NCBI RefSeq assembly: GCF_013450295.1
Contig: NZ_SKBR01000003.1
Span: forward strand, 248,001 to 312,000
Reading direction: 5' to 3'
Source: Streptomyces sp. AJS327
Lineage (GTDB): Bacteria > Actinomycetota > Actinomycetes > Streptomycetales > Streptomycetaceae
Length of the DNA stretch: 64,000 bases
The notes beneath the pieces are model-generated. The model was not told where the DNA came from and made no database searches. It worked only from the letters and a program-made list of their open reading frames with translations. Positions 8,722 through 17,553 of the stretch are shown piece by piece (within the stretch, counting starts at the first letter, position 1; the number at the start of each line of letters is the position of its first letter). The position numbers and the translations under genes are program-made.

Positions 8722-9327
8722 ATGCCTGCCGAGCCGAGGACCGCGAAGGGCCGCGCCACCCGCGACCGGATCATCGGGGCAACCCGAGAAGCCCTGATCG
8801 CCGGAGGCGGACGCGCGGATCTCCAGGACATCGCGGTGCGCGCACACGTACCGCCGAGCCTCATCCACCGGTACTTCGACAGCAGATCCGGACTCATCTC
8901 GACGGTGGTCGCCGACTTCTACGACCGGTTGTCGGCGGAGGTGGTCACTCCCGACCTCACCGAGATCGGCCCCTGGCCCGACCGGGAACGCGAACGCGTA
9001 CGCCGTGGTATTTCCTTCCACTACAACACCCCCTTCGCCAGCGTCGTCTACGGACCACTGGGCCGCGAACCGCGGGTCGCCGCCGCCGAAACCGAACTCA
9101 TAGGCCGCATCATCGCCCTTGGCGCTGACAACATCCGCCGCGGCCAGCACGACGGCGACCTCCCCTCCTGCGTCGACCCCGAACTCGCCAGCGCGGCCAT
9201 CTTCGGTTCCCTCCGCTCGCTGCTCGTCACCGCGCTCGCCCGCCCCACGCGGCCCGAGGTCGACGCGCTCGCCGCCACGCACTGGCGGCAGGTCGCCGCG
9301 GCCGTCGGCCTGCCGCCCGGGAGATGA
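8722..9327 (+). CDS. TetR-family transcriptional regulator
   Basis: A 201-residue protein. The N-terminal helix-turn-helix is typical: ATRDRIIGATREALIAGGGRADLQDIAVRAHVPPSLIHRYFDSRSGL, with RYF in the recognition region. The rest is a helical ligand-binding domain of no obvious subclass. I start at ATG 8722 because upstream codons in the same frame lie inside the divergent PhyH gene. The start region ATATG and AT-rich leader have no strong ribosome site. It probably represses itself and the PhyH gene, and its ligand may be the PhyH substrate. A 7-bp perfect hairpin (9349-9355/9363-9369) just after the stop may end transcription. Confidence 0.9.
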   Translation: MPAEPRTAKGRATRDRIIGATREALIAGGGRADLQDIAVRAHVPPSLIHRYFDSRSGLISTVVADFYDRLSAEVVTPDLTEIGPWPDRERERVRRGISFHYNTPFASVVYGPLGREPRVAAAETELIGRIIALGADNIRRGQHDGDLPSCVDPELASAAIFGSLRSLLVTALARPTRPEVDALAATHWRQVAAAVGLPPGR

Positions 9328-10299
9328 GCACGCCACGTTGACAGCTGGGCGTGTTTGTCTATAACACGCGTCTATCACAGCGCCCGTGTCACGGTGCCCA
9401 GTTCGCTGGATTCATGGCCGCGACATTGCCAACGCCCCAAACTGACGGGCCGATCACACCCGAAGCCGTCATCTACGGCGGCGTGGATCGCCGAGCGGGC
9501 GTGCTCCGTAACCACCGCGCTCGCCCCACAGCACCTCGGGCCGTCCTGACCTGCGAAAGCACCGAGAATCCCGGATATCCTCCCGGCTACACCCTCCCGG
9601 ACACCGTTCCCGATTCCACCGCTCGGTCCGGCGGCGTCCTCTCTGCCCGGAATCCGCCCCCGGCCCGCCGCCCACCGGAATCACCTCGGCGCGGCCCGCG
9701 AATTCCCGTACGGAAAACCCGTGGAAACCCTTCGAGAACCCGTGAGTTCGCCTGTTCGGAATTCTCGCCCCCTTCCGCATTGACGCGCACGATGCCCGGC
9801 ACCACCCGGATCACGAGGCGTACCGTATTCCGGTCACGCTGCCGCTGGAAATTCCGCCGGAATACTCCGAAAGCTGTCGGAAACCCTGTCGGCCGTCCGG
9901 AACTCGTCCTCCGCACGGTCCACCACCGGGACGGGAACGGGGACGGGGGCGAAGAGGGGAACGAGGGCGAGGGCGGGGACGACTAGCTCGGCGAGGAGGG
10001 CCAGCGGGCCGGGCGGCGGCCGCCGCCCCACACCGTCCACCGGCCACCGCCCGTCACCCGGTCCCCCGGGTACGCGGGCTGGCGGTACGAGGGGGTGACG
10101 TGTGCGCGGCCGCCGGTCCCGAACTTCCGGCTCCGGAACGTCCGCCGCTCCGGAACGTCCGGGGTGGGCCCCACCGGGCGGCGGACGGGGCCGTGACCTC
10201 GGAAGGTGGGGCGGACCGGTCCAGTCGTTGCCTGATCGATGCGAAGGGGCGCGCGACGCGGGTGGGCGGTGCTGACACGGTGTCGGCACGCTCCGCGCG
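9328..10299. other. Gene-poor stretch, nearly 1 kb
   Basis: Long open frames exist on both strands but have strongly biased Arg/Pro/Ser composition and no ribosome sites, so I do not call genes. Base composition is slightly lower in GC around 9340-9870 than in flanking genes. A 7-bp hairpin lies at 9349-9369. An almost perfect palindrome, GCTGACAC-G-GTGTCGGC, is at 10271-10287. Nothing else is recognised. Confidence 0.55.
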
Positions 10300-10343
10300 A
10301 AGAGGCCGTCTGACCTACGTTTCCGCAGGTCAGACGGCCTCTT
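10300..10343 (-). terminator. Intrinsic terminator of tRNA-Ala
   Basis: A perfect 17-bp inverted repeat with arms at 10300-10316 and 10327-10343 and a 10-base loop, placed 6 bases beyond the tRNA 3' end on the minus strand. The stem is unusually long and exact. Confidence 0.85.
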
Positions 10344-10349
10344 ATGGGG

Positions 10350-10422
10350 TGGAGCCTAGGGGAGTCGAACCCCTGACATCTGCCATGCAAAGACAGCGCT
10401 CTACCAACTGAGCTAAGGCCCC
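10350..10422 (-). tRNA. tRNA-Ala (anticodon TGC)
   Basis: The minus strand reads GGGGCCTTAGCTCAGTTGG and onward, folding as a standard cloverleaf. The acceptor stem GGGGCCT pairs with AGGCTCC (one G-U), the anticodon arm CTGTC-TTTGCAT-GGCAG gives TGC, and the T-loop is GTTCGACTC. Discriminator A73 is at 10350. CCA is not encoded. A strong terminator follows. Confidence 0.97.
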
Positions 10423-10552
10423 GCGCGCACTAGAGTACCGGGTGGGGCGTCGGAATTCAGACCGGGTATCGCCCCAGGTAGGGCTGGCTCCGTAGGATGC
10501 AGCGAGAGTTCGCGTCAGCGAAGTGACGCAGGGGAGTCCCGGGGAGACGCAC

Positions 10553-11104
10553 ATGGACGCAGCGCAGCAGGAAGCCACCGCGAAAGCGCGAGAGCTTCAG
10601 AGCCAGTGGTACGGGGAGCCGCTGGGCACCCTCTTCCGGCGTCTGATCGACGATCTCGGGCTCAATCAGGCGCGGCTCGCCACTGTGCTCGGGCTGTCCG
10701 CCCCGATGCTGTCCCAGCTGATGAGCGGCCAGCGGGCGAAGATCGGCAACCCGGCGGTCGTCCAGCGGGTGCAGGCGCTCCAGGAGCTGGCGGCCGAGGT
10801 GTCCCGGGGTGACATCAGCGCGGGGGACGCCACCCAGCGGATGGACGACATCCGGCGCACCGCCGGGGGCAGCGTGCTGCACAACACGCAGCAGACGCCG
10901 AGTTCGGGTACCTCGCAGACGCCGGTGAAGCGGGTGGTGCGGGAGATCCAGGCGCTGCTGCGCTCGGTCTCGGACGCGGCGGACATCCTGGAGGCCGCGC
11001 GTACGCTCGCCCCGAGCCACCCGGAACTGGCGGAGTTCCTCCGGGTGTACGGGGCGGGGCGCACCTCGGACGCGGTCAAGCACTACGAGGCGCACCAGAA
11101 CTGA
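10553..11104 (+). CDS. Helix-turn-helix DNA-binding protein
   Basis: A 183-residue cytoplasmic protein. Its N-terminal half has a Cro/C1-like helix-turn-helix (LIDDLGLNQARLATVLGLSAPMLSQLMSGQRAKIGNPAVVQRV, about residues 30-75). The C-terminal half is mostly helical with an HPELAEFLRVYGAGRTSDAVKHYEAH end. ATG 10553 is chosen over GTG 10523 because GGGGAGA at 10541-10547 is ideally placed. It stands alone between tRNA-Ala and the kinase gene, in the same direction. I know of no assigned function. A role in a regulatory pair with the downstream kinase is possible but not shown. Confidence 0.85.
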   Translation: MDAAQQEATAKARELQSQWYGEPLGTLFRRLIDDLGLNQARLATVLGLSAPMLSQLMSGQRAKIGNPAVVQRVQALQELAAEVSRGDISAGDATQRMDDIRRTAGGSVLHNTQQTPSSGTSQTPVKRVVREIQALLRSVSDAADILEAARTLAPSHPELAEFLRVYGAGRTSDAVKHYEAHQN

Positions 11105-11584
11105 CCCACCAGGGGTCCACGACGGTTCAGCCCACGGCCGACCGCAACCGATCACGGCCCACCACCGCCAGTCACCGCCAATCACGGTCACCGCGCGGCC
11201 AGTTCCGCGGCCACCCGTTCCCGGTCCGCGACCGTCCCACGGCCCGTCCCGTCCGGTTCGACCAGCCGACCGGCCCGGAACCGACCGCGGGCGCCCCGGG
11301 CGGTCCGCGCGGGGTGTGGGCGAGGCGGGCGTGGGCGGCGCCCGGTGGGGCGTTCGGCTTCGCCGTGTGCGCCGTCCGGCGTACGGTCGTCGGGAACGGC
11401 CGGGACGGCCCGGCGCACGCCACGGTGGGCGGCTGAAGGAGCCGCACACGGCGGCCGAGGAAACCGGACACGGCGGCTGGAGGAACCGGGCACGGTGGCC
11501 GGTTCGGGCCGCCGTCGGCGGCGAGGGGCGGGGCCACGGGGCCGGATCCGCCCCGTACGAGGAGCGAGGGAGCGGCGCGGCAGC
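11105..11584. other. Intergenic region with degenerate tandem repeats
   Basis: 480 bp between the HTH and kinase genes with no gene seen. Imperfect copies of a unit starting CACGGYGG occur at 11421-11446, 11447-11468, 11469-11490 and partly 11491-11502, the central two being 22 bp long. They may be part of the kinase leader or promoter region. Confidence 0.55.
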
Positions 11585-12985
11585 ATGGGCGAGATCTTCG
11601 CTGGCCGGTACGAACTGATCGATCCGATCGGCCGGGGCGGCGCCGGGGCGGTCTGGCGATCGTGGGACCACCGGCGGCGGCGCTACGTGGCCGCGAAGGT
11701 GCTCCAGCAGAGCGACGCCCACACGCTGTTGCGCTTCGTGCGCGAACAGGCGCTCCGTATCGACCATCCGCACGTGCTCGCCCCGGCGAGTTGGGCGGCG
11801 GACGACGAGAAGGTCCTGTTCACCATGGAGTTGGTGAGCGGCGGCTCGCTCGTCCATCTCGTCGGTGACTACGGGGCGTTGCCGCCGGGGTACGTGTGTG
11901 TGCTGCTCGACCAGCTGCTGGCCGGGCTCACCGCGGTGCACACGGAGGACGTGGTGCACCGGGACATCAAACCGGCGAACATCCTGCTGGCGGCGACCGG
12001 TAAGGGGCGGCCGCACCTGCGGCTCTCCGACTTCGGGATCTCGATGCGCAAGGGCGAGCCCCGGCTGACGGAGACCAACTTCGTTGTGGGGACGCCGGGT
12101 TACTTCGCGCCCGAGCAGATGATGGGCGCCGAGCCGGACTTCCCCGCCGACCTGTACGCGGTGGGGCTGGTGGCGCTGTACCTGCTGACGGGGGCGAGGC
12201 CGGACTCGCGGCAGCTGTTCGTCCAGTACGAGCGGGGTGTTCCGGAGGCGCCCGAGGGCGTGCCGGAGCCCCTGTGGCAGGTGCTGGGACAGCTGCTCCA
12301 GCCGGATCCGCAGCTCCGGTTCCAGACGGCCTCGGGCGTCCGGAAGGCGCTGGCCGCGGCGGTCGACATGCTGCCGACGGAGCGGTCGTCCGAACCGGCC
12401 GACATGATCGAGGTCTTCGACCAACTGGGGCCGTTGCCCGAGGGGTTCGGGCCCGGGGGCCCCTCGCGCGACGGCGCGGGCGGACCGGGCGGAGGGTCGT
12501 CGACCCAGGCTCCGGTGGCCTCGCCGACAGGCAGTTACCCGCTGTCCCCGCCGAGCGGGCAGGGCCGCACCGAGCCGATGCCGCCGGACACCCGAGGCAC
12601 CCCCGACACCCCCAACCCTCCCGGCACTCCCGGCGGTCCGCACACCCCCAGCGCTCCTGGCGCGCCCGGAGCCCCCGGGGGTCCGCACACACCGGTGCCC
12701 GCGCCGTCCGCGTCCCCCGCGCCGTCCACGCCACCGCCGGGGGCTCCGGGGCCGCTGCCGGGACCGCCGACCCAGGCGTACACCACTCCGGGGCTGGCTC
12801 CCGGCACCGGGCCGGAGGGCTTCCCGCAACAGCGGTGGGCGCCCGCCGGCTACGGCCCGGCGGGCGGTGCGCCGACCGGCGGCTCCGGCAGGTCCGGGGG
12901 CCCGCCGCTGAAGCTGGCGATTCCGGTGCTGCTGGTCGCGATCCTGTGTCTGGCGGGTGGCGTCTGGGCGCTCTCGGCCGCCTGA
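11585..12985 (+). CDS. Membrane-anchored Ser/Thr protein kinase
   Basis: A 466-residue Hanks-type kinase. Visible are the P-loop GRGGAGAVW (residues 16-24), Lys38 in VAAKVL, the catalytic loop HRDIKPAN with Asp127, and DFG with Asp149, followed by GTPGYFAPEQ. All catalytic residues are intact. The kinase domain ends near residue 260. It is followed by about 180 residues rich in Pro, Gly and Ala and one C-terminal membrane helix (LAIPVLLVAILCLAGGVWAL) with almost no extracellular part. It lacks PASTA or other sensor domains, so the signal is likely cytoplasmic. ATG 11585 has AGGGAG upstream. Substrates are unknown. Confidence 0.93.
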   Translation: MGEIFAGRYELIDPIGRGGAGAVWRSWDHRRRRYVAAKVLQQSDAHTLLRFVREQALRIDHPHVLAPASWAADDEKVLFTMELVSGGSLVHLVGDYGALPPGYVCVLLDQLLAGLTAVHTEDVVHRDIKPANILLAATGKGRPHLRLSDFGISMRKGEPRLTETNFVVGTPGYFAPEQMMGAEPDFPADLYAVGLVALYLLTGARPDSRQLFVQYERGVPEAPEGVPEPLWQVLGQLLQPDPQLRFQTASGVRKALAAAVDMLPTERSSEPADMIEVFDQLGPLPEGFGPGGPSRDGAGGPGGGSSTQAPVASPTGSYPLSPPSGQGRTEPMPPDTRGTPDTPNPPGTPGGPHTPSAPGAPGAPGGPHTPVPAPSASPAPSTPPPGAPGPLPGPPTQAYTTPGLAPGTGPEGFPQQRWAPAGYGPAGGAPTGGSGRSGGPPLKLAIPVLLVAILCLAGGVWALSAA

Positions 12986-13068
12986 GCACCGCGCCCACGT
13001 CACCGCCCCCGCCACCGGCCCCGGGTCGGGTCACCCCGTCGTGGGGTCCCGGGGCGCGGTGGCACACG

Positions 13069-13140
13069 AGTACTACAAAGACACAAGTACTACGGAGACA
13101 CGGGGTCACGGGACTACCGCGACCGGGGCTGCCGCGACCG
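13069..13140. repeat. Short direct repeats between converging genes
   Basis: AGTACTAC-N3-GACAC occurs twice with a 17-bp period (13069-13084 and 13086-13101). CCGCGACCGGGGC occurs twice with a 15-bp period shortly after. The block lies between the kinase stop and the stop of the converging surface-protein gene. Confidence 0.6.
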
Positions 13141-13145
13141 GGGCG

Positions 13146-14654
13146 TCAGGCGGGCGGCTGGGGTCCGGAGGGCGGCTGGCTGGCTCGCGGCCCCGGTCCG
13201 GTGGGCGGCGTCCCCTGGCTCGTCCGTCCCGGCGACGCCTGACCGGGGACGGACGGATCCGGAACGGACGGGCCGAAGGGCGAGCCGGGCGCCGGGTAGC
13301 CGCCGGGGGCTCCGTGCGGGACGGGGAAGGGACCGGCGGGGGTCGCGGGGCGACGCCGGGCGATCACCGTCCACACGCCGAGCCCCACGACCAGCAGCGA
13401 GCCGACGCCGATGCCGAGGTAGCCGAAGCGCCGCAGCCCGTCGCTCCGGGAGGCGTCGGCCTCGGTCTGGCCCTTCGCGGCCATCTCCCGGTCCCGGTCG
13501 GTGACGCCGAATCCGGCCTCCGCGGCGTCACCGTCGTACTCGGGCCCCTCGACGGGCTCTCCGTCGACGGCGACGCGGAGGAGGATCGGCACCTCCTCGG
13601 GGAAGTACTTGTCCAGCTCCGGGCTGAGGGTGACGACGAGGTACTGCCAGCCCGCCACGCGCATGTTCGTGCTGCCCTGGGCGAAGCGGCTCTCGTACCG
13701 CACCGGTTTGCTGGTCAGCTCGGTGCGGTCGAACTTCGCCCGGTACGTCTGCGCGCTGCGCCGCACGACCGGACCGCGGGCGGTGTTGAACAGTTCCAGG
13801 TGGAACGCGCTGCTGGTGTAGTCCATCCGGCTGTCGTCGGCCCGAACCTCCGGGTTGGGCAACTCCAGACCGCCGAGGAGCCGCTGCCCCCAGTCGACGG
13901 GGACCTTGTAGAAGCGGGTCTCGCCGGGGCGCACCCTGTCCTTCCAGACACCGTCACCGATCGCCCCCGCGCTGGCGAAGCCGTCGCCGCCGGAGGCGTC
14001 CTTCGGCTCCCCGGTGGGGGTGCTCGGCCGGTGGGAGGGGGTGCTGGTCGGGCCGTCGGACGGGGACTCCGAGCCGCCGCCCTTGAGACCGGGCTCCCGC
14101 ATGTACGAGATCTCCAGGGGCCAGGCGCCGCCGCCGGACCCGTTCGACCGCTCGACGCGCAGCAGGTACGGGCCCGCGGCCTGGCAGTCCTCGTCGCTGC
14201 CCCGGCCGATGGTGCGGACGGCCCAGGCGGTGAGGGGGGAGGCCAGGTCGCCGCGGATCTCCGCGTCCGAGTCGCCACAGGAGTCGCCGCCGGTGGTCTC
14301 CAGGGACACCTCGATCTCGTCGCGGTAACTCCGCACGGGGGAGCCGGGCTTGGGGGCCGCGGTGGCCGCGAAGTACGCCGTGGAGGTGTCGTCGAGGGTG
14401 ACGGCGTAGAACTTCTCCTCGCCCGGCCGGACGGAGTCCGTGTGGCTGCCGGGGGAGAGCTCCGGGGCGTCGGCGCTGCTGGCGGCGCCCGTGACGTCCT
14501 TCGCGTCGTCGGCCGCCCGGTAGGGCCGGGGTTCGGCGGCCGCGGCGGCGGGGGCCGCCAGCGCCAGCGCGCAGAGCGCGGCGACGAGGCTGACGGCTCC
14601 CCGGACGGCGGCCGGGCGCCCGGATGCGCGGATTCCGCTGGGCGTTCTGCTCAC
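13146..14654 (-). CDS. Membrane-anchored surface protein, partner of the VWA protein
   Basis: About 502 residues. An N-terminal signal peptide (VSLVAALCALALAAPAAAAAE) is followed by an extracytoplasmic region and one C-terminal membrane helix (YLGIGVGSLLVVGLGVWTVIA) with a Pro/Gly-rich tail. Its ectodomain resembles the C-terminal half of the upstream VWA protein: GEPKDASGGDGFASAGAIGDGVWKDRV matches there as GTPKDVRGGTGFNDATALRAGVWRDTL, then W-G-Q-R-L and LLRVAV blocks. The pair therefore arose by duplication. I prefer GTG 14654 since AGGGGGGA precedes it; ATG 14669 would give a 4-base overlap with the upstream stop. It is translationally coupled to the VWA gene. Function is unknown; a surface complex with the VWA protein is inferred. 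Confidence 0.75.
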   Translation of the reverse strand: MSRTPSGIRASGRPAAVRGAVSLVAALCALALAAPAAAAAEPRPYRAADDAKDVTGAASSADAPELSPGSHTDSVRPGEEKFYAVTLDDTSTAYFAATAAPKPGSPVRSYRDEIEVSLETTGGDSCGDSDAEIRGDLASPLTAWAVRTIGRGSDEDCQAAGPYLLRVERSNGSGGGAWPLEISYMREPGLKGGGSESPSDGPTSTPSHRPSTPTGEPKDASGGDGFASAGAIGDGVWKDRVRPGETRFYKVPVDWGQRLLGGLELPNPEVRADDSRMDYTSSAFHLELFNTARGPVVRRSAQTYRAKFDRTELTSKPVRYESRFAQGSTNMRVAGWQYLVVTLSPELDKYFPEEVPILLRVAVDGEPVEGPEYDGDAAEAGFGVTDRDREMAAKGQTEADASRSDGLRRFGYLGIGVGSLLVVGLGVWTVIARRRPATPAGPFPVPHGAPGGYPAPGSPFGPSVPDPSVPGQASPGRTSQGTPPTGPGPRASQPPSGPQPPA

Positions 14655-14665
14655 GGGTTCCCCCC

Positions 14666-16615
14666 TCATCGCGTTCCTGCCGTGGTTCCCGAGCGGCGGC
14701 GCAGGGCGTACCAGAGTCCGGCCCCGGCGGCGAGCAGCACCGCCGCGCCGCCCCCGGCCAGCGCCGCGACCGGCGGGCCTGAGTCACCGCCACCGGCGGC
14801 CTCGCCGTTCTCGCCGTCGCTGCCCGCCTCACCGTCCGTGGCGGCGGGCGGCGCACCGTGCTGGGGGCCGCTCTTCGCCTCACCCGGGACGGCGACGCGG
14901 AGGACGATCCGCACCGCTGCCCGCTCGGCGATCCGCGCCGCGTCCGCGCCGAGGGACACGGCGAGATAGTAGTCACCGTCCCGGCGGACGGCCTCGACCG
15001 AGGTGGTGCTCCGCTCGTGCCGGTTGTTCCAGGCCACGGGCACGGTGCCCATCGACACCCTGGTGGGCTGGCCCCGGTAGGGGCGGACGCGCTGGAACCG
15101 GGAGCCGTTGTCGAGCGGGATGCGGCCGGGGGCGTAGGCGCTGGTCCACACGGTGGAGCGGGGGTTCCTGCCGTCGCTGGTGGGCTCGTTGGCGAACTCC
15201 ACGTCGTAGCGGAGCCGCTGTCCCCAGCCGACGGGCACCCGGTACCAGCGGGTCTGGGCGGGCAGCAGGGTGTCGCGCCAGACCCCGGCGCGCAGCGCGG
15301 TGGCGTCGTTGAAGCCGGTGCCGCCCCGTACGTCCTTCGGGGTTCCGGTGGGCAGCCGCAGACCCCGGTCGTCGTAGTCGGTCTCGGCGCGGGCGGGGGT
15401 GGTGCCCTTCCTCAGCGGGGCCTCGGTTTCGAGGCGCAGTTCGACGGGCCAGCGGGCGCGGTCGGAGCGGCGGCCGGTGCGGCGGGTCAGCTCGACGACG
15501 TAGGTTCCGGCCTCGTCGCAGCTGGCGCCGCCCTCCTCGCTGGGGACGCGGCTGACGCCGGTGGTGAGCGGGGCGGCGCCCTCGGACTGCCGGAACCGGC
15601 TGATCTCGCGGTCGCAGAGGCGTCCACGGGCGGTGCGCAGCGTCAGGGTGAGGCCGTCGAGCAGGGCGACCTGGGCGCCGGGGTGGGGGACGCCGGTGGC
15701 GGCGAGGTCGGCGGCGGAGCGGCCGTCGAGTTCGACCGAGTACCAGCGGCTGCTGTCCGGGCCGATGGTGTCGAGGTACTGGCCGGGGGCGGTCAGCGGG
15801 GTGGGGGCGGACTCGCTGGTTCCGCCGGTGACGCGGCTGCCGCGCAGGCGGTAGCCGTCGGCGGAGAGTCGTCCGGCGCGTTCGAGTTCGCGGGCGAGGT
15901 CGTCGGCGTCGGGGGCGTCGTAGTACCTGCCGTGCCCGGCCTCGGCGACACAGCGGAGCTGCTTCCTGGCCTTGCTGTTGACCTGGAAGCCGATGGCGTC
16001 GATGCGGAGGTCGACGCCGTCCTTGGCCAGCTCCTTGGCGACGGCGCAGGGTTCGGGGGCGCCGCAGTTGTCCTCCCCGTCGGAGATCAGCAGGATCGTG
16101 CGGCGGCCGAGGGCGTCCCGGCCGGTGCCGGGAAGGTCGGCTGCGGCCTTGCGGAGGGCGAGGCCGATAGGGGTGTCACCCCTGGGCTCGACACCGGCGA
16201 CGGCCTTCTTGATCCCGCCGCGGTCGAGAGGGCGGACGGGGGTGACGAGGCGGGTGTCAGTGCAGCCCTCGGTCTTGTCGGCGCCGTAGACGCGGAGTCC
16301 GGTGGGGAAGCGGTCGGGGAGGCTGTCGACCACGGTGCCGACGGCCTTCCTGGCGGTCTCGATGCGGGTGCGGCCGGAGCCGTCGCCCTTGGCCATGGAG
16401 CCGGAGGCGTCCAGCACCATCTCCATCGAGTCCTTCCCGCCCGCAACCTCGCCGAGTGCGGCCGCCGCCACGGGCCGCGCGGACGCGGGGCGCTGCCCGT
16501 CCGAGGCGGCGCTCCGGGCGTCCGCCGCTCCGGCGGCCGGAAGCGGACCGGCCACCAGGGCCAGCAGGACGGAGCTGGTCAGTGTGGTCACTCTGGTCCG
16601 ACGCGTTCCGCGCAT
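14666..16615 (-). CDS. VWA-domain membrane-anchored surface protein
   Basis: About 649 residues. A signal peptide (LTSSVLLALVAGPLPAAGAADA) precedes a von Willebrand A domain (about 60-240). The metal-ion-dependent adhesion site looks intact: Asp69, Ser71 and Ser73 in LDASGSM, Thr in RGDTPIG and Asp in LLISDGEDN. About 340 residues of ectodomain follow that resemble the downstream gene product, then a membrane helix (PPVAALAGGGAAVLLAAGAGLWYAL) and a short basic tail. ATG 16615 has AAGGGGGG upstream and is preferred to 16645. VWA domains bind proteins through a metal; the ligand here is unknown. It is the first gene of a two-gene operon. Confidence 0.85.
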   Translation of the reverse strand: MRGTRRTRVTTLTSSVLLALVAGPLPAAGAADARSAASDGQRPASARPVAAAALGEVAGGKDSMEMVLDASGSMAKGDGSGRTRIETARKAVGTVVDSLPDRFPTGLRVYGADKTEGCTDTRLVTPVRPLDRGGIKKAVAGVEPRGDTPIGLALRKAAADLPGTGRDALGRRTILLISDGEDNCGAPEPCAVAKELAKDGVDLRIDAIGFQVNSKARKQLRCVAEAGHGRYYDAPDADDLARELERAGRLSADGYRLRGSRVTGGTSESAPTPLTAPGQYLDTIGPDSSRWYSVELDGRSAADLAATGVPHPGAQVALLDGLTLTLRTARGRLCDREISRFRQSEGAAPLTTGVSRVPSEEGGASCDEAGTYVVELTRRTGRRSDRARWPVELRLETEAPLRKGTTPARAETDYDDRGLRLPTGTPKDVRGGTGFNDATALRAGVWRDTLLPAQTRWYRVPVGWGQRLRYDVEFANEPTSDGRNPRSTVWTSAYAPGRIPLDNGSRFQRVRPYRGQPTRVSMGTVPVAWNNRHERSTTSVEAVRRDGDYYLAVSLGADAARIAERAAVRIVLRVAVPGEAKSGPQHGAPPAATDGEAGSDGENGEAAGGGDSGPPVAALAGGGAAVLLAAGAGLWYALRRRSGTTAGTR

Positions 16616-16656
16616 CGCTGTGGTCCCCCCTTCACCCAAGGCCACACTCGGCCTCT

Positions 16657-16688
16657 TTGCTCACGCACGCTAGTATTTGCATGAGCAA
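16657..16688. promoter_or_regulatory. Inverted repeat upstream of the VWA operon
   Basis: Arms TTGCTCACGCA (16657-16667) and TGCATGAGCAA (16678-16688) pair at 10 of 11 positions with a 10-bp spacer. It lies 42-73 bp upstream of the VWA gene start in a locally AT-rich patch (TAGTATTTGCAT), as expected for an operator over a promoter. Confidence 0.5.
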
Positions 16689-17078
16689 GGATCAAGGGCT
16701 TGGGCGTCACGGTCACGCAACGGGCCCACGACGGTACGTAACACACCCCGGCCCCACCGCCCCGCCTCCGGGAAGGCAACAGCCGTCAGACCGCGGGCAT
16801 CCACCACCCGAACCGCACCCGGGCGCGGGCGCGGGGCCGGGGGCTGGGGGCTGGGCGGCTGGGGTCGGACGCGGGGGCCGGGGCTCCAGAGCCCGGCCCT
16901 GGGCGTCAGCCCGCAGCCGGGGGCCTCGCACGGGGCGTCGCACGCGAGCGCCGGACGGCGTCACACAGGGGCGCCGGACCGGACCGTCGCACAGCGGCAC
17001 CGGACGGACCGAGCGCCGGACATACGTCGGGGCCCCGGCCACCGTCGGCCGAGGCCCCGATCCCAGAGGGCTGTTGGG
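16689..17078. other. Intergenic region without recognised features
   Basis: About 390 bp of GC-rich sequence between the VWA operon promoter and the small DLW-39 gene. Open frames here lack ribosome sites and have skewed composition. Nothing specific is seen. Confidence 0.5.
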
Positions 17079-17216
17079 TCACACACCCGAAGAACCCGCG
17101 GGCACGGAGTCGGTCGCCTCCGTCCACAGATCCTGCTCGGCGCGGTCCGCCTGAATCTGGCGGTACACGAGGAGCCCGCCGATGGCGGCCAGTGCGACCA
17201 GGAGAAGCTTCTTCAC
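17079..17216 (-). CDS. DLW-39 family small membrane peptide
   Basis: A 45-residue peptide: a basic start (VKKLLL), one membrane helix (LLLVALAAIGGLLVY) and a conserved-looking tail with the DLW motif (RAEQDLWTEATDSV). This matches the actinobacterial DLW-39 family, usually found near gyrA and tRNA-Ile as here. Its function is not known. GTG 17216 is preceded by a GAGG-containing purine stretch; an in-frame ATG at 17243 is less likely. Being so short it is easily missed. Confidence 0.85.
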   Translation of the reverse strand: MKKLLLVALAAIGGLLVYRQIQADRAEQDLWTEATDSVPAGSSGV

Positions 17217-17362
17217 CGCGCTACCTCGTCCTTCTGTACACATAGGGACCTCACTTGGCTGGCGATGATACCCAACCGTTGTGCGGCCGCGGCGTTCGGC
17301 CCGACCCGAAGGTGCCCGGAGCGGGCCGGGCAGCGTCCCCCACGAACGCCCAGGAGACACGA

Positions 17363-17389
17363 GAAACCCCCGGTCACGGGGACCGGGGG
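17363..17389 (-). terminator. Intrinsic terminator after tRNA-Ile
   Basis: Arms CCCCCGGTC (17367-17375) and GACCGGGGG (17381-17389) pair perfectly with a 5-base loop. On the minus strand the hairpin is followed by TTTCTC. It lies 12 bases past the tRNA 3' end. Confidence 0.85.
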
Positions 17390-17400
17390 CCTTCAGGCGG

Positions 17401-17474
17401 TGGGGCTAACTGGACTTGAACCAGTGGCCTCATCCTTATCAGGGATGCGCTCTAACCATCTGAGCTATAGCCCC
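17401..17474 (-). tRNA. tRNA-Ile (anticodon GAT)
   Basis: The minus strand starts GGGGCTATAGCTCAGATGG. The anticodon arm CATCC-CTGATAA-GGATG gives GAT, the T-loop reads GTTCAAGTC, and the acceptor arm GGGGCTA pairs with TAGCCCC. Discriminator A73 is at 17401. CCA is not encoded. It follows the gyrB-gyrA-DUF3566 genes on the same strand. Confidence 0.97.
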
Positions 17475-17553
17475 GCGCTGCACGGAAAGGTTAGCGCACT
17501 CCAGGCCGTCTCCCAAATCGCTTACCGGGAGCTGGGACGGCCTCCCAGGGCGG

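Noticed and set aside
9351..9986. 211-codon ORF in the gene-poor region
   Set aside because: Arg/Pro/Ser-rich with no ribosome site or domain; typical of chance frames in high-GC DNA.
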